Positions 17,465 through 26,728 of a stretch of 64,000 nucleotides of DNA are shown here, piece by piece. The stretch spans positions 1 to 64,000 of the forward strand of contig NZ_BJNM01000014.1 in NCBI RefSeq assembly GCF_006539685.1. Reading direction: 5' to 3'. Each line of letters opens with the position of its first letter. Within the stretch, counting starts at the first letter, position 1. Source of the stretch: Gluconobacter oxydans (GTDB taxonomy: Bacteria; Pseudomonadota; Alphaproteobacteria; Acetobacterales; Acetobacteraceae). Position numbers and translations under genes: made by a program. The notes beneath the pieces are model-generated. The model had not been told where the DNA came from. It saw nothing but the letters and a program-made list of their open reading frames with translations, and searched no databases.

Positions 17465-18580
17465 ATGACTGCTTCCGCTCCTTCCGCCGTCCCTGATGCG
17501 CCTGCCGCAGCACCCCCGAACCGTGTCCTGAAACCCATCGACCTGGGGCAGGGCGTGGTGATCGAGGATCCGGTGATCCTTGCTCCGCTTTCGGGTGTCA
17601 CGGATCTGCCGTTCCGTCAGCTTGCCCGTGATCTGGGGGCAGGGCTCGTCGTGTCGGAAATGATCGCCTCCTGGGCGATGATCCGCGAGAATGAAAACAC
17701 CATGCGCATGGCGCGGATGGCCGAGCGCGGGCCGAATGCGGTCCAACTGGCCGGATGTGATCCCAAGGCCATGGCGCAGGCTGCGAAAATTTCGGTGGAT
17801 GGGGGCGCGAACCTCATCGACATCAATTTTGGCTGCCCGGTGAAGAAGGTTGCGATCGGGCAGATGGCTGGTTCTGCACTGATGCGGGACGAGGTTCTGG
17901 CCGGAAAGTTGCTCGAAGCGACCGCACGTGCCGTGAATGTACCGGTGACGCTCAAGATGCGCATGGGCTGGGACCACAATTCGCTCAATGCGCCGCGACT
18001 GGCGAAAATCGCGGAAGAGAGCGGAATCCGGCTTGTAACGGTTCACGGCCGTACCCGGCAGATGTTTTATAACGGCACGGCGGACTGGCGTTTCGTCAAA
18101 ACGGTGAAGGACGCGGTGTCACTTCCGGTCATCGTCAATGGTGATATCAACACCATCCGCGATGCGCGTGAGGCGCTGCATCAGTCTCATGCCGATGGCG
18201 TCATGATCGGGCGTGGCTGTTACGGAAGGCCCTGGTTTACGGCACAGGTGGCACAGTCCCTGCGCACCGGCGAGGATGTGCCGGACCCGGATCTGGCGAC
18301 CGAAAAGGAAATCGCCCTGCGGCATTACCGGATGATGCTCGACCATTTCGGTGAGCGGCCGGGCCTGCGTCTCGCCCGCAAGCATGTCTCCTGGTATTCC
18401 GCCGGGCTGCCGGGCTCTGCGACGTTCCGCTCCACCATCAATGGCGTCGAGAGCGCCGCCGAGGCGATTGCGCTGCTCACGGCATTCTATGACCGTCATA
18501 TCGACGCTGGTGTCGTTCGCAACCGTGAGGCCGGCCCGACGGGCAGTCTGAGCCGCGACGGCACGCGTGAAGCGGCGTGA
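17465..18580 (+). CDS. dusB: tRNA-dihydrouridine synthase
   Basis: A 371-residue FMN enzyme reducing uridines in the tRNA D-loop. The motifs are [31 protein letters not shown] with the catalytic cysteine, [21 protein letters not shown] and VNGDINT. It is of the NifR3/DusB type, which in alphaproteobacteria heads the ntrB-ntrC-ntrY-ntrX locus, as it does here except that ntrB is missing and ntrC is reduced. A Pro/Ala-rich N-terminal tail of about 30 residues precedes the barrel. Confidence 0.95.
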   Translation: MTASAPSAVPDAPAAAPPNRVLKPIDLGQGVVIEDPVILAPLSGVTDLPFRQLARDLGAGLVVSEMIASWAMIRENENTMRMARMAERGPNAVQLAGCDPKAMAQAAKISVDGGANLIDINFGCPVKKVAIGQMAGSALMRDEVLAGKLLEATARAVNVPVTLKMRMGWDHNSLNAPRLAKIAEESGIRLVTVHGRTRQMFYNGTADWRFVKTVKDAVSLPVIVNGDINTIRDAREALHQSHADGVMIGRGCYGRPWFTAQVAQSLRTGEDVPDPDLATEKEIALRHYRMMLDHFGERPGLRLARKHVSWYSAGLPGSATFRSTINGVESAAEAIALLTAFYDRHIDAGVVRNREAGPTGSLSRDGTREAA

Positions 18581-18604
18581 GAGCGTGAGCCGCCCCGCGC
18601 TTCC

Positions 18605-19345
18605 ATGGCAGCCATGACGGAACAGTCCGCTTCAGGTCTGGTCGAGCAGGGCTGCCATCCGGTTTTTCTGTATGGAGCGTCCCGGCTGGACCGGCAGGAT
18701 GTCGCCCGGCGGCTTCACAGTCACAGCCCGCGGGCACAAAATCCGTTCGTGATTGCAGCCTTGACCGCGACGCCGCGCGCGCTTCGTGAAGCGGCGCTCT
18801 TTGGCAACGGCGAGGCCGGCTGGATCCAGCAGGCTCAGGGCGGAACGTTGCTGCTGGACGAGATCGACTGTCTGTGCCCGCTGATGCAGGACCGGTTCAT
18901 GGATTGGCTGGCACAGGCGGACACGGATCTGCGCGTGATCGCGGGGAGCCGGCATGATCCCGTTCTTCTGCTTCGACAGGGTGGTCTGTCCGCTGCCCTG
19001 CATCGCTGGCTGTCGGCGCTGCCCTCGGCGCAGCGTCTGGGGCCGGAGCGGATCAGCGCGGTCTGTCGGCTGGCGGCCGGAACGGGCACGGCGCGCCCCC
19101 GCGGTCTGGAACGGGCACTGGAACGGCCCCTGTCCGAATATCTTGAGGGCGATCTGGAAAACGGGGCGGGCGATCTGCATGCCTGTGTGGTGGGCGAGGT
19201 CGAACGTCCGCTGATCACAATGGTCCTGCGCCGGACCTGCGGTAACCAGCTTCGGGCGGCCGCCATTCTGGGTGTGAACCGCAACACCCTGCGCAAGCGG
19301 ATCCGTGAGCTCGACATCACGATCCCGAAAGGCATCGACGAGTGA
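18605..19345 (+). CDS. NtrC remnant: degenerate AAA+ domain with Fis-type HTH, no receiver
   Basis: A 246-residue protein where ntrC would be expected between dusB and ntrY. There is no receiver domain. The Walker A position reads FLYGASRLDRQDVARRL, lacking the GK pair. Walker B is recognisable (GGTLLLDEIDCL). The sigma-54-contacting GAFTGA loop is absent (ALFGNGEAGWIQQA). The C-terminal Fis-type HTH is well kept (RAAAILGVNRNTLRKRIREL). It may bind DNA but should neither hydrolyse ATP nor activate sigma-54. The ntrY GTG overlaps its stop. Confidence 0.75.
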   Translation: MAAMTEQSASGLVEQGCHPVFLYGASRLDRQDVARRLHSHSPRAQNPFVIAALTATPRALREAALFGNGEAGWIQQAQGGTLLLDEIDCLCPLMQDRFMDWLAQADTDLRVIAGSRHDPVLLLRQGGLSAALHRWLSALPSAQRLGPERISAVCRLAAGTGTARPRGLERALERPLSEYLEGDLENGAGDLHACVVGEVERPLITMVLRRTCGNQLRAAAILGVNRNTLRKRIRELDITIPKGIDE

Positions 19346-21729
19346 GATTTCCTGCCCTGAGGCGCCTGTTCGCAAGGCTGACGAGTGCCAATGGGGCGGT
19401 TCTTCTGACAGTCATGGCACTGGTGCTCGCCTTTGCGACGTTTGTGGTGCTGTCGGGCGGCATGTCTCTGGCGCATCGTCCGCAGGTTCAGGCGATCGTC
19501 TTCCTGCTCGATTTCATCACGCTCATGCTGATTGCGGCTGCAGCCGTGGTGCAGATCGGGCGGATGGTCGCCGAGCGCAGGCTTGGTCTGGCAGGTGCAC
19601 GGCTGCATGTCCGGCTCATTACGCTGTTCGGAATTGTTGCGGTTGCGCCGACCATCGTGGTGGGCGCTGTGGCGACGCTGTTCTTCCATTACGGTGTGGA
19701 AATCTGGTTCTCCAACCGTGTGAATGATGCCCTGACCGAGGCCCGGTCCGTCGCGGTTGGCTATCTGCGCGAACATAATGACAATGCCCGGACCGAGGCC
19801 TTCGCGCTCGCGAACACGCTGATCACCGTCCAGAACGATGAGCTGTTCTCGCGTGGGACCGATCTTTTCCACGACCCCGCACGTCTTCAGGAATTCCTGG
19901 ATGATGAAGTTACCGAGCGTGGCCTGACGGATGCGGAAGTCTTCGATCCCCTGACCTACAAGGTTCTGGCAGTCGGTGGTCTTCTGGGCAGCGACGCCGA
20001 TATGACGACCGCCCCGCCTCTGCCGCCGAAATCGGTTGTTGAACTGGCGCAACATGGCGAGGCGGTCATCCTTGACCGTCCGGATCAGCGGAAAGTGCGT
20101 GCCGTGGTGGCGCTGGGGGGCAATTCCGGCCTTATGCTGGTCATCACTCGCCCGGTCGATCCGGATGTCGTGGAACACATGCGCCGCACTGATGCGCTGG
20201 TCGCGGATTATCAGCGGCTGATCACCAATCGCGGTAAGACGCAGGTCCTGTTCGCGGTCATTTTCGCCCTGATGGGGCTGCTGGTTCTGGCTGTCGGGAT
20301 GCTGACCGGGCTTGCACTGGCCAATCGTATCGCCAACCCGCTCGGATTGCTCATTCTCGCAGCCCAGCGGATTTCCAAGGGCGATCTGGGTGTGCGGGTG
20401 CCCGTCCCCGACGATGCGGGGCAGGACAAGGACGACGAAGTGACGGGCCTGTCCCGTGCTTTCAACAGCATGACGGATCAGCTTGAAAGCCAGCGCTCCG
20501 AGCTGATGCAGGCCTATGACCAGATCAACGAGCGCCGCCGCTTTACCGAAACCGTGCTGGCCGGTGTGTCGGCCGGCGTGATCGGACTGGACCGGATGCA
20601 GGTCATCGAACTGCCCAATCGCGCGGCGTCCAGCGTGCTCCAGCGCGATCTTCAGCCAGCTATCGGGATGAAGCTGACGGATCGTGTGCCGGAGTTTTCG
20701 GGCCTTCTGGATGCGGCGCGTATGGCGCCTGAACGCGTTCATACGGCGGAAATCCAGGTGGACACGGAAGGTGCCCAGCGTCCGGGTGGGCCAGGCGAAG
20801 GGGCTGGGGCCGGTGCGGGGCGGACGCTTCTCGTGCGGGTCGTGGCGGAACTGCGTGGGCAGGATGTCGCGGGTTATGTCGTGACCTTTGATGACATCAC
20901 GGATCTTCAGCCCGCACAGCGCAAGGCTGCCTGGGCCGATGTGGCACGGCGTGTGGCGCATGAGATCAAAAATCCGCTGACCCCGATCCAGCTTGCGGCA
21001 GAGCGTCTCAAACGGCGTTTCCTCAAGGAAATCCACTCCGATCCCGAGACCTATACCCAGCTTGTGGATACGATCGTGCGGCAGGTCGGCGATATCGGGC
21101 GGATGGTCGACGAGTTCTCCGCTTTTGCGCGAATGCCACAGCCCGTCATGCAGTCGGAAGATTTCTCGCGCCTGTGCCGGGAGGCGCTGGTGCTCCAGAG
21201 GAACGCTCATCCCGAAATCGTGTTCGAGACGACCGGACTGCCGCCCTCAGGGCCGATCGTGCGTTGTGACCGGCGACTCATCGGCCAGGCGCTGACAAAC
21301 CTTCTACAGAATGCCGCTGATGCCATCAGCATGGCAGGCCGCGGAAAACCGGGAGAAAATGCTTCCGGACAGCCAGTGCAGCCAATTGGACACATTGTGG
21401 TGGGCTTGCACATTCGCGGCGGGCATGTCCTGCTAGACATAGAAGATGACGGGATCGGCCTGCCGACGGTGGAACGCCACCGGCTGACCGAGCCTTATGT
21501 AACCCACAAGGCGAAGGGCACCGGCCTCGGCCTTGCGATCGTCAAGAAGATCATGGAGGACCATTCCGGGATGCTTCAGCTCACTGATCGGGAACCAGAC
21601 CAGTCCCGTGGCGCGTCGCCCGGGCAGCGGGGAACGCGTGTCACCCTGTCCCTGCCGTTATGGGAGCAGGAGAGCCATGTCCCGGGTGGAACGGACCTTC
21701 AGACCATGAGGACAGCAGATGGAACATGA
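19342..21729 (+). CDS. ntrY: Nitrogen regulation sensor histidine kinase NtrY
   Basis: A 795-residue membrane kinase. Helices near residues 20-40, 50-70 and 90-115 are followed by a periplasmic region, another helix around residue 300 (VIFALMGLLVLAVGMLTGLAL), HAMP (ANRIANPLGLL), PAS (about 400-540), the H-box (VARRVAHEIKNPLTPIQLAAERL, phospho-acceptor His) and the ATPase N and G boxes (NLLQNAADAI, GTGLGLAIVKKIMEDH). It should sense redox or nitrogen status and phosphorylate NtrX. Translation starts at GTG 19342, overlapping the upstream stop as GTGA. A Gly/Ala-rich insert lies within the PAS region. Confidence 0.95.
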   Translation: MRFPALRRLFARLTSANGAVLLTVMALVLAFATFVVLSGGMSLAHRPQVQAIVFLLDFITLMLIAAAAVVQIGRMVAERRLGLAGARLHVRLITLFGIVAVAPTIVVGAVATLFFHYGVEIWFSNRVNDALTEARSVAVGYLREHNDNARTEAFALANTLITVQNDELFSRGTDLFHDPARLQEFLDDEVTERGLTDAEVFDPLTYKVLAVGGLLGSDADMTTAPPLPPKSVVELAQHGEAVILDRPDQRKVRAVVALGGNSGLMLVITRPVDPDVVEHMRRTDALVADYQRLITNRGKTQVLFAVIFALMGLLVLAVGMLTGLALANRIANPLGLLILAAQRISKGDLGVRVPVPDDAGQDKDDEVTGLSRAFNSMTDQLESQRSELMQAYDQINERRRFTETVLAGVSAGVIGLDRMQVIELPNRAASSVLQRDLQPAIGMKLTDRVPEFSGLLDAARMAPERVHTAEIQVDTEGAQRPGGPGEGAGAGAGRTLLVRVVAELRGQDVAGYVVTFDDITDLQPAQRKAAWADVARRVAHEIKNPLTPIQLAAERLKRRFLKEIHSDPETYTQLVDTIVRQVGDIGRMVDEFSAFARMPQPVMQSEDFSRLCREALVLQRNAHPEIVFETTGLPPSGPIVRCDRRLIGQALTNLLQNAADAISMAGRGKPGENASGQPVQPIGHIVVGLHIRGGHVLLDIEDDGIGLPTVERHRLTEPYVTHKAKGTGLGLAIVKKIMEDHSGMLQLTDREPDQSRGASPGQRGTRVTLSLPLWEQESHVPGGTDLQTMRTADGT

Positions 21730-23131
21730 GATCCTGATCGTCGATGACGAACCGGATATCCGGTTTCTCATCGAGGGCATTCTGAACGACGAGGGCTACA
21801 AGACCCGGACGGCCGCCAATTCGGATCAGGCGCTCGAACTCTTCCGCGCGCATTGTCCGTCGCTGGCGATTCTGGATATCTGGCTTCAGGGATCCCGGCT
21901 GGACGGGATCGAGCTGCTCAAGATCTTCCAGACCGAGGAGCCTGGCCTGCCGACGCTGATGATTTCGGGTCACGGAACCATCGAGACGGCGGTGTCCAGT
22001 CTCAAGCTCGGGGCTTATGACTTCATCGAAAAGCCGTTCCAGTCGGACCGGCTTCTGGTCGTGGTGCGGCGTGCGCTGGAAGCCGCGCGTTTGCGGCGGG
22101 AAAATGCGGAACTGCGTCTGCGGGCCGGTCCGGAGACGACGCTGTCGGGGGACGGCGCCGTCATTTCGGCCGTTCGCGCCCAGATCGAGCGTGTCGCCCC
22201 CACCAATTCGCGCGTGCTGATCAGCGGCCCGGCCGGATCGGGCAAGGAAGTTGCAGCCCGCATGATCCATGCGCGGTCCCGTCGTGCGGAAGGGCCCTTC
22301 ATTGCCCTGAACTGCGCAACACTGGCACCGAACCGCTTTGAGGAAGAACTCTTCGGCCTTGAGGGCGAAGACGGTCAGCCGATGCGCCGTGGCGTGCTGG
22401 AGCGGGCCCATCGCGGCACACTGCTGCTCGATGAAGTCGCTGACATGCCGCCCGAGACGCAGGGCAAGATCGTCCGTGCGCTTCAGGACCAGACATTCGA
22501 GCGTCTTGGCGGCAATACGCGGGTGAAGGTGGACATCCGTGTCATCGCCACCACCAACCGGGATCTCCAGTCCGAGATCGCCGCGCACCGGTTCCGCGAA
22601 GACCTGTATTACCGCCTTGCGGTTGTGCCTCTGCGGATACCTTCCCTGCGCGAACGGCGCGAGGACATTCCCGGTCTGGCGCGGCACTTCCTGGAGCGTT
22701 GTGCGCAGTCTTCCGGCCTTCCGGTCCGGGAGCTTTCCGTGGATGCGCTTGCCGCGCTGCAATCCTATGAATGGCCGGGCAATGTGCGTGAATTGCGCAA
22801 CCTGATGGAGCGGCTGCTGATCATGATGCCGGGGACAGGCAACGATCCGATCCGGGCGGACATGCTGCCGGCCACCATCAGCCAGGGGGCGCCCTCGATG
22901 ACGCGTCTCAATTCCGGAGCGGATGTCATGAGCTTGCCGCTGCGTGAGGCGCGGGATCTGTTCGAGACGCAGTATCTTCAGGTGCAGCTCATGCGGTTTG
23001 GCGGCAATATCAGCCGGACGGCCAGCTTCGTCTGCATGGAGCGCAGTGCGCTGCACCGCAAGCTCAAGCAGCTTGGGGTGACGACGAATGAAGAGCGCAA
23101 TGCCGCACCTTCCACGCCGGTGAGTGGCTGA
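21719..23131 (+). CDS. ntrX: Response regulator NtrX
   Basis: A 470-residue regulator. The receiver domain at residues 1-120 has the acidic pair in IVDDEPDIR, phospho-acceptor in LAILDIWL and the lysine in FIEKPFQ. The AAA+ domain has an intact Walker A (ISGPAGSGKEVAARM) and Walker B (GTLLLDEVADMP). The GAFTGA position reads FGLEGEDGQPMRRGV, so sigma-54 activation is unlikely. The C-terminal Fis HTH is GGNISRTASFVCMERSALHRKLKQL. It overlaps the ntrY end by 11 bases. NtrX proteins without GAFTGA are known in alphaproteobacteria and act with sigma-70. Confidence 0.95.
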   Translation: MEHEILIVDDEPDIRFLIEGILNDEGYKTRTAANSDQALELFRAHCPSLAILDIWLQGSRLDGIELLKIFQTEEPGLPTLMISGHGTIETAVSSLKLGAYDFIEKPFQSDRLLVVVRRALEAARLRRENAELRLRAGPETTLSGDGAVISAVRAQIERVAPTNSRVLISGPAGSGKEVAARMIHARSRRAEGPFIALNCATLAPNRFEEELFGLEGEDGQPMRRGVLERAHRGTLLLDEVADMPPETQGKIVRALQDQTFERLGGNTRVKVDIRVIATTNRDLQSEIAAHRFREDLYYRLAVVPLRIPSLRERREDIPGLARHFLERCAQSSGLPVRELSVDALAALQSYEWPGNVRELRNLMERLLIMMPGTGNDPIRADMLPATISQGAPSMTRLNSGADVMSLPLREARDLFETQYLQVQLMRFGGNISRTASFVCMERSALHRKLKQLGVTTNEERNAAPSTPVSG

Positions 23132-23179
23132 GATGTCGAACCCTCTTTTTCCCTTTTCCTTCTCTCGACTGTTAACAGC

Positions 23180-23434
23180 GTGACTTCAGAACCTTCCTCT
23201 TCTGCCGGCTCCCGTGCCGTGCAGGAGGTTTTCCTCGACCATCTGCGCAGAACCGAAGCGTCCGTGACCGTCTTTCTGGTCAACGGCGTGAAGCTTCAGG
23301 GCATCGTTGCCCAGTCCGATGCGCACACCCTGCTGCTCCGTCGTGATGGCCATGTGCAGCTTGTCTACAAACACGCCGTCAGCACGATCATGCCGGTGGC
23401 GGCCATGTCCCATTTTGTGGAAGAAGAACTTTGA
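23180..23434 (+). CDS. hfq: RNA chaperone Hfq
   Basis: An 84-residue Sm-like protein. Sm1 is visible ([19 protein letters not shown]), as is the Sm2 motif YKHAVSTI that forms the proximal poly-U pocket. The hexamer matches small RNAs with mRNAs. The start is GTG at 23180; the N-terminal Ser-rich stretch is short and there is no long C-terminal tail. hflX follows with an overlapping start, the classical hfq-hflX pair. Confidence 0.97.
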   Translation: MTSEPSSSAGSRAVQEVFLDHLRRTEASVTVFLVNGVKLQGIVAQSDAHTLLLRRDGHVQLVYKHAVSTIMPVAAMSHFVEEEL

Positions 23435-24744
23435 GCGGTTTCGACACCAAAAAACCCGCAACCCGTGCGGCCGTCATCCTGCCCTGGGAGAAGTCGGGAC
23501 CGCAGGAGGAAATCCGCGCGGCCGATGCACGGCTTGAAGAAGCGGTCGGACTGACGGCCTCGATCGGGCTTGTGGTGGTGCGTCAGGCGGCCATTCTGCT
23601 GCGCGCGCGCCGTCCTGCCACCCTGCTGGGAAGCGGTCAGGTTGAACAGCTGGCTGAGGCGGTCAAGCTGGATAACGTGGATGTGGTCGTCATTGATGCG
23701 CGTCTGTCGCCGGGTCAGCAGCGCAATCTCGAAAAGGCCCTGGGCTGCAAGGTCGTGGACCGGACGGGACTGATCCTCGATATCTTCGGTGCGCGCGCAG
23801 CAACCCGTGAAGGTGTGCTTCAGGTCGAACTCGCCCATCTGGAATACCAGCGCTCGCGGCTTGTGCGGTTGTGGACCCATCTTGAGCGTCAGCGCGGTGG
23901 CTTCGGCTTCCTTGGTGGTCCGGGTGAGACGCAGATGGAAGCGGATCGCCGGATGCTGGCCGAGCGGATCGGCAAGATCAAGAAAGAACTGGAACAGGTG
24001 CGCCGGACGCGCGGACTGCATCGTGATTCCCGCAAGCGCGTGCCGTTCCCGGTCGTGGCCCTCGTGGGCTACACCAATGCGGGCAAGTCCACGCTGTTCA
24101 ATGCGCTGACGGGTGCATCCGTCCATGCGCAGGACCAGCTTTTTGCCACGCTGGACCCGACCATGCGCGGACTGCGTCTGCCCTCAGGCCGCAATGTGAT
24201 CCTGTCCGATACGGTGGGCTTCATCAGCGAACTTCCGACGGAACTGATCGCGGCCTTCCGGGCAACGCTTGAGGAAGTGGCGCAAGCGGACGTGATCCTG
24301 CATGTGCGCGACATTTCGCATCCCGACAGCGCCGCCCAACGGGCGGACGTGCTCAACGTTCTGGACGGTATGGTGCGCGACGGGATGCTCGACGCGCACT
24401 GGCCGGACCGCACGATTGAAGTGCTGAACAAGGCCGATCTGGTGGGCGGTGTCGAAGCCGTGCCGAAGCGTGAAAACGCGGTGGCGATCTCGGCCATCAC
24501 AGGCGAAGGCCTGCCGGACCTGTTCGAGATCCTGGACCAGTATCTGACGCGATCAATGAAATCCGTGGATGTGCGTCTTCCGATCACGGACGGCGCGGCT
24601 CTCGCCTGGCTTTACCAGCATGGCGAAGTGGTTGGTCGGACGGATCGCGAAGATGGGATGGACGTGCAGGTCCGTCTTTTCTCGGCGGATCTGGAGCGGT
24701 TCGAGCTGCTTCACCCGAACCGCATCATACAGCAGGAAGGCTGA
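23431..24744 (+). CDS. hflX: Ribosome-splitting GTPase HflX
   Basis: A 437-residue GTPase. The N-terminal HflX domain includes [17 protein letters not shown] and the helical arm [19 protein letters not shown]. The G domain starts at about residue 208 with G1 ([14 protein letters not shown]), then G3 (DTVGFI) and G4 (NKADL). HflX rescues stalled ribosomes under stress. It begins with TTG at 23431 within the hfq stop (TTGA overlap), so the two are translationally coupled. Confidence 0.95.
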   Translation: MSGFDTKKPATRAAVILPWEKSGPQEEIRAADARLEEAVGLTASIGLVVVRQAAILLRARRPATLLGSGQVEQLAEAVKLDNVDVVVIDARLSPGQQRNLEKALGCKVVDRTGLILDIFGARAATREGVLQVELAHLEYQRSRLVRLWTHLERQRGGFGFLGGPGETQMEADRRMLAERIGKIKKELEQVRRTRGLHRDSRKRVPFPVVALVGYTNAGKSTLFNALTGASVHAQDQLFATLDPTMRGLRLPSGRNVILSDTVGFISELPTELIAAFRATLEEVAQADVILHVRDISHPDSAAQRADVLNVLDGMVRDGMLDAHWPDRTIEVLNKADLVGGVEAVPKRENAVAISAITGEGLPDLFEILDQYLTRSMKSVDVRLPITDGAALAWLYQHGEVVGRTDREDGMDVQVRLFSADLERFELLHPNRIIQQEG

Positions 24745-24754
24745 ACGAACGCCG

Positions 24755-25915
24755 CTATTCGGGCGCTGGCACGGGGCGTGCCGGCCCCGAAGACAGGCGG
24801 GCCGCCTTGGCCCGCTGACGGGCGCGGTCCAGCGGGATGGCCAGCGCGTAGGTCAGGCCGAGGCCGACCACGTTCATCACAAGCTGGTCCCACAGATTGA
24901 TGCCAAAGCTTGCGAACATCAGCCGTCCCAGCAGGTCCAGCACCGTGCTGCAGGCAAAGACTTCCAGTGAATTGCGTCCCAGCAGGGCAAGGCTCTGGCC
25001 GATCCGGTCGGCTGAAATGCGGCGGAGGGCCTTGGACGACTGCACCAGATAGAAGATCGCCATGATGTCCAGCAGGCGCCAGATGGCGAGCGTGGATTTG
25101 CCTGTATTGGGCGGGGCCGGAAAAATCCGCAGAAACGGAACGTGCCAGTATTCATACGGAAAGCATAGCACGAAAGCACCTGCCAGATAGGTCAGGCACA
25201 GGGCCTTGGCCCACGGGCGATAGGGCAGATCGCCATTGTGTTTCGAGGCCCAGACAGCGCCCAGAATTCCCAAAATATAGAGAAACTGCCAGCCAAACGG
25301 GTTGAGATACCATCCATTGGGATCGAGCCAGTTCGGGATGGTGATGCGCGGATCCAGATTGGCAATGGCCCAGATACCGATGCTGAGCGCCAGCAGCAGC
25401 CATACACTGCGCTTGAGAACCCAGTAAATCAGCGGAAACAGCGCCAAAAGCACGACGTAAAGCGGCAGGATGTTCAGATAGCTCGGCAGGGCATCGAAGG
25501 TCAGGATACGCCACAGCCCGCTATAGCCATGCGCAAGCTGGGGCTCGATCGTATATTCGGGCAGGGGCTGGTAGTGCCGCCACTGGCGCACGGTCCAGAC
25601 AAAAACCAGCGTCATGCCGGTCTGGTACAGATACAGCCTGACGCAGCGCCCGAAAATGCGGTGGATGCCGGTTTTCCAGCCCTGCCTGTCGATCAGACGA
25701 CCATAGGCCAGATAGGACGCATAACCCGCCAGCATGACGAAGATTTCAGCCGCGTCCGCAAAACCAAAATTGCGGATGGTGATGCGGTTGAGCAGATCAT
25801 CGGGAACATGATCCACGAGCATCATCAACAGGGCGATGCCGCGCAGCGCATCCACACGGTGATCGCGGGGATTCTTGCGCGCTAAAGCTGCTGGGGGCGG
25901 TTGGGGCGGCTCCAT
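24755..25915 (-). CDS. OpgC-like membrane acyltransferase
   Basis: A 386-residue protein with about ten membrane helices. The start RDHRVDALRGIALLMMLVDHVPDDLL and the helix pair FADAAEIFVMLAGYASYLAYG are hallmarks of OpgC-domain proteins, which add succinyl groups to osmoregulated periplasmic glucans. The acyl group and the acceptor here are not known. It converges with hflX (10-base gap) and is transcribed alone. Confidence 0.82.
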   Translation of the reverse strand: MEPPQPPPAALARKNPRDHRVDALRGIALLMMLVDHVPDDLLNRITIRNFGFADAAEIFVMLAGYASYLAYGRLIDRQGWKTGIHRIFGRCVRLYLYQTGMTLVFVWTVRQWRHYQPLPEYTIEPQLAHGYSGLWRILTFDALPSYLNILPLYVVLLALFPLIYWVLKRSVWLLLALSIGIWAIANLDPRITIPNWLDPNGWYLNPFGWQFLYILGILGAVWASKHNGDLPYRPWAKALCLTYLAGAFVLCFPYEYWHVPFLRIFPAPPNTGKSTLAIWRLLDIMAIFYLVQSSKALRRISADRIGQSLALLGRNSLEVFACSTVLDLLGRLMFASFGINLWDQLVMNVVGLGLTYALAIPLDRARQRAKAARLSSGPARPVPAPE

Positions 25916-25989
25916 GACTTCTTCTTAGCGTCAGTACGGGGGCAGGGGTATGGGCGACTCGTTACGGTCGGATTAAAGATTGGACGGAA

Positions 25990-26646
25990 TTACAGACTGT
26001 GACTGTCCGTCTCCGGATGATGCAGGGCCGGGTCCATTCCGCCCTGCATGCCCATTCCGCCGCCTCCACCACCGCCGTCCCCACTACCTCCGCCGCCACC
26101 TTTTCCGCCTTCCTTACCGTCACCTTTGTTTCCACCATTCGAGGAGGGGCGGGCAGGCCCCTGTTCGGGCAGGACGAGATCGGAAGGCAGGCTTTCAAGG
26201 TTCAGGGCCTTGCGGATGAAGTTGCGCAGGGACACCACCAGATCATGGGTAGGGACAGGGCGTCCGGCCACAAGCTCCGCCGCCGCGCGGCCCGCCATCC
26301 GGACCTGTTCTTCTGTTCCGAGCAGGATAATGTCGGACAGCGCGGCTTCGACGGCATCGCGTATGCGGCGGTTGCGGTCCGAGCCGGAAAGTTGGTCAGG
26401 TCCCAGATCCCGCTTGTGCGTCGGATCCACGAGCAGGGTGCCGGTGAACGAACCGCCCAGTGTGCGATAGGCGGCCATCAGCACGCGAAGGCGCTCGTTG
26501 ATCTGGCGGTTCATCCGCTCCCGGCGCTGCTGGATGGTCAGCATCGTCAGCAGCCGGATGCCGACCCCGATCAGCGTGAAAAGCGCCAGCCCGATCAGGG
26601 TGGCCAGCAGGCTGTGCCAGGAACTGAAATCAATCATGCTGCGCAA
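25990..26646 (-). CDS. Hypothetical membrane-anchored protein with glycine-rich tail
   Basis: A 218-residue protein of unknown family. An N-terminal membrane helix (LATLIGLALFTLIGVGIRLLTML) is followed by a cytoplasmic alpha-helical domain with a basic start (QQRRERMNRQINERL) and conserved-looking segments (AAYRTLGGSFTGTLLVDP, RRIRDAVEAALSDIILLGTEEQV). The last 50 residues are almost only Gly, Ser, Lys, Met and His. A TTG at 26646 has GGAGAG about five bases upstream; the ATG at 26637 is the alternative start. Confidence 0.65.
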   Translation of the reverse strand: MRSMIDFSSWHSLLATLIGLALFTLIGVGIRLLTMLTIQQRRERMNRQINERLRVLMAAYRTLGGSFTGTLLVDPTHKRDLGPDQLSGSDRNRRIRDAVEAALSDIILLGTEEQVRMAGRAAAELVAGRPVPTHDLVVSLRNFIRKALNLESLPSDLVLPEQGPARPSSNGGNKGDGKEGGKGGGGGSGDGGGGGGGMGMQGGMDPALHHPETDSHSL

Positions 26647-26728
26647 CGCGTCTCTCCGGATCGCTCGGGGATGCCGTTATAACAGTCAGGCATCCACACG
26701 GTTTTGCGATTTCAGGCCCTGCTGTTCC

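Noticed and set aside
26041-26135. CCGCC/CCACC-rich stretch as a short tandem repeat
   Set aside because: It encodes the glycine-rich tail of the protein on the minus strand.
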